A stretch of 64,000 nt of DNA from Nostoc sp. UHCC 0302. GTDB taxonomy: Bacteria; Cyanobacteriota; Cyanobacteriia; Cyanobacteriales; Nostocaceae. Made by a program: the position numbers and the translations under genes. Each line of letters starts with the position of its first letter. Within the stretch, counting starts at the first letter, position 1. Shown piece by piece: positions 62,490 through 64,000 of this stretch. The stretch covers positions 8,100,001 to 8,164,000 of the forward strand of contig NZ_CP151099.1 in NCBI RefSeq assembly GCF_038096175.1. Direction: 5' to 3'. The notes beneath the pieces are model-generated. The model ran no database searches and was not told where the DNA came from. It saw only the letters and a program-made list of their open reading frames with translations.

Positions 62490-63482
62490 TTATTCTAAGA
62501 AATAAGCTCCCAACTCCTTTATTCGTTCTACCCAAGCTTTTACCTCATCACCTACTTTGTACTTCCATTCAAGTTGAAGTACTTCTCTAGTATGAGAATC
62601 ATCAAATACTACTTTGTCTTTGTTTTCAAAGAGTGGCGCTTGGAATTTTACCTGAGCAGCTTCTGCAAACAAAGTTGACATCTGGCTAATACTCAGATTG
62701 TCAGGTGCTGCAAGGTAATGCCCTCCTTTGGAACCTTTCCGTGCGACGGCAATGTAGCAGTCTGCTAAATCTTCAACATGAACCCATGCCGTCATAAAAT
62801 CTGGTGGAAATGGCTGATAGCCTTGGTGTGGTTTCCCTGTAATAAACTGTTGAATTGCAAAATCCCAGAAACTGCCACGGGTTGGCGATGAACCATACAC
62901 TGATGAAGGATACACAATGGAAGCATTACCTCCATTGCTAATATATTCTTTTACTAGCGCATCCTTCATCACATTTACACCCACTAGTAATTCAATACAT
63001 ACTAAATATTCGGGCTGTACAAAACCTTTTTGCGGAGGGGTTTCTGTGATTCGTCCTCCGTCAGCGGTTATTAAAGAGAAATTTCCACTAGTTGCAATTA
63101 CATGAATATCTAGTGAAACCGCGCTAGCGCCGTGCAAAGATGCTTCTAATGCTTTGCGATCTTTCTCAAATTGAGCTTCTTTGCTTGATTCTGGAGGCAT
63201 ATGCCACGCCACATTAATTATCGTTTTAATATCATGTTTACGAATTGCCTCTTCAACATCATTGCTAGAAAATTCTGACTCTTTGGAGCGAATTATTTCC
63301 TTGCAGAATGGCTTGATAGCCTCAATATTACTACTCGGACGCACAAGTGCTAATACGGCAAAATCTTGTGTTTGGGAAAACTTACGGCACAGCGCACCAC
63401 CAATATAGCCAGTTGCACCCACAATCAAGACGTTTTTAACTGAAGAGCTTTTTTGATCTGAAAATTCTTTATTTTCTGACAT
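62490..63482 (-). CDS. NAD-dependent epimerase/dehydratase family protein
   Basis: 330 residues, extended SDR. VLIVGATGYIGGALCRKF (19-36) is the NAD(P) site, with VYPSSVYGSSPTRGSFWD, VHVEDLADCYIAVARKGSKGGHY and a C-terminal substrate domain. The catalytic Tyr-x3-Lys is not clear; VQPEYLVCIELLVG takes its place, so this may be an atypical member without epimerase chemistry. It is isolated, with palindromes downstream. The substrate is unknown. Confidence 0.8.
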   Translation of the reverse strand: MSENKEFSDQKSSSVKNVLIVGATGYIGGALCRKFSQTQDFAVLALVRPSSNIEAIKPFCKEIIRSKESEFSSNDVEEAIRKHDIKTIINVAWHMPPESSKEAQFEKDRKALEASLHGASAVSLDIHVIATSGNFSLITADGGRITETPPQKGFVQPEYLVCIELLVGVNVMKDALVKEYISNGGNASIVYPSSVYGSSPTRGSFWDFAIQQFITGKPHQGYQPFPPDFMTAWVHVEDLADCYIAVARKGSKGGHYLAAPDNLSISQMSTLFAEAAQVKFQAPLFENKDKVVFDDSHTREVLQLEWKYKVGDEVKAWVERIKELGAYFLE

Positions 63483-63750
63483 ATTTAAAACTTCTACTTA
63501 ATCAAGTTATTCAATAAATATAAAAGCATTGTTAAGACTCCTTATATCTCTGTTGAAAATATTATTATAAAGTATAAGCAGCAGTCATGATGATTTACGC
63601 TTTAATTGTGCTGTAAAATTCCTTCTCTTCTCGCAAATGCCGCACGTCGCTAGCAATAAAACGATTGATTTTTATCTCCTGTTTAATATCAAAAGTAATG
63701 ATAGAAAATATGGTGTAGAATGCAACTCTGACTTTAAGTAATAATTAGAA
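63483..63750. other. Short intergenic region
   Basis: AT-rich, with no gene or clear signal seen. Confidence 0.4.
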
Positions 63751-64000
63751 TTAAAAGTTGGTTTTGGACAATTTTTGAATTTGTTGAGTAAAGTACGTTT
63801 CTTGATGTTTGAGTTGTTGCGCCAGTTCTAAACCTTTTTGAAATGCTGTTAGTGCTTGAGGATATTCTTTGCGTTCTAAATAGAGTTGCCCAATTTTGTC
63901 GTAGGCTTCCATCAACCCATAATAGTTGACAGCTTGTTCCTCTATCTCCACGAGAATTTGGCTAGCTTGCAAAGCCTCGTCTATTTGTCCTTGCGAACGG
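63751..64000 (-). CDS. TPR repeat protein, C-terminal part (continues beyond window)
   Basis: The frame is open to the window edge, reading RSQGQIDEALQASQILVEIE before the first possible start codon, so the gene continues upstream outside the window. GLMEAYDKIGQLYLERKEYP and QALTAFQKGLELAQQLKHQE form a tetratricopeptide repeat with the W/LxxLG-type A helix and A-x-x-x-F/Y B helix. TPR arrays bind protein partners; no enzymatic domain is visible in the 83 residues seen. Confidence 0.7.
   Translation of the reverse strand, partial: RSQGQIDEALQASQILVEIEEQAVNYYGLMEAYDKIGQLYLERKEYPQALTAFQKGLELAQQLKHQETYFTQQIQKLSKTNF

Noticed and set aside
1-64000. tRNA, rRNA and Yfr1-type RNA genes
   Set aside because: No T-loop GGTTCGAAT-type sequence or rRNA signature was found, and the region next to trxA lacks the Yfr1 core ACTCCTCACACC.

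Overview
The window comes from a filamentous, heterocyst-forming cyanobacterium of the Nostoc/Anabaena type. The evidence is a complete heterocyst glycolipid block (hetI, hglB, hglA, hglC, hglD, hglE, hgdB, hgdC, hgdA and an hglT-like gene), rpaA, cyanobacterial single-RRM RNA-binding proteins, many HIP1 octamers (GCGATCGC), a heptamer tandem repeat of the STRR type, and many short palindromic dispersed repeats. The species cannot be named from the sequence alone.

Layout. 1-8.6 kb: mixed housekeeping genes, namely the end of an Orn/Lys/Arg decarboxylase, a DUF2059 protein, dusB, a SnoaL-like protein, an Rpn/DUF2887 nuclease with a decayed duplicate next to it, an NAD(P)-binding reductase, dnaK and an acetoacetate decarboxylase-like protein. 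8.7-12.4 kb: an ABC exporter, a GNAT pseudogene with two amber codons, and a dead IS4-type transposase. 12.6-20.6 kb: a minus-strand surface polysaccharide operon (two methyltransferases, three glycosyltransferases, GDP-mannose 4,6-dehydratase). 21-29.7 kb: two tandem VWA proteins, a small coiled-coil protein, a divergent HxlR regulator/azoreductase pair, thioredoxin, two RRM proteins around a 69-residue protein, rpaA, and an alpha/beta hydrolase.

30.2-59.6 kb is the heterocyst glycolipid region. HetI (phosphopantetheinyl transferase) would charge the acyl carrier domains of HglE and HglB. HglE (KS-AT-ACP-ACP plus half a ketoreductase), HglD (catalytic ketoreductase half plus dehydratase), HglC (KS, chain-length-factor KS, AT) and HglA (PfaD-type enoyl reductase) would build the long polyhydroxylated chain. 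HglB (ACP plus thioester reductase) would release it. The divergent hgdB-hgdC-hgdA genes and four further genes (two GT2 enzymes, a DUF2141 protein, an HglT-like GT4) would supply sugar, glycosylate and export the lipid. The SDR in the hetN position does not carry the RGSGR patterning motif. Two GTA-N8-TAC sites lie at the two outward-facing promoters.

59.6-64 kb: a repeat-dense intergenic stretch (a 21-bp tandem repeat, nested inverted-repeat elements), a PPOX-family flavoprotein, a glutathione S-transferase fragment, a nucleoside-diphosphate-sugar epimerase-like protein and the end of a TPR protein. Repeats, several of them inserted into coding sequence, are the main sign of genome plasticity here.
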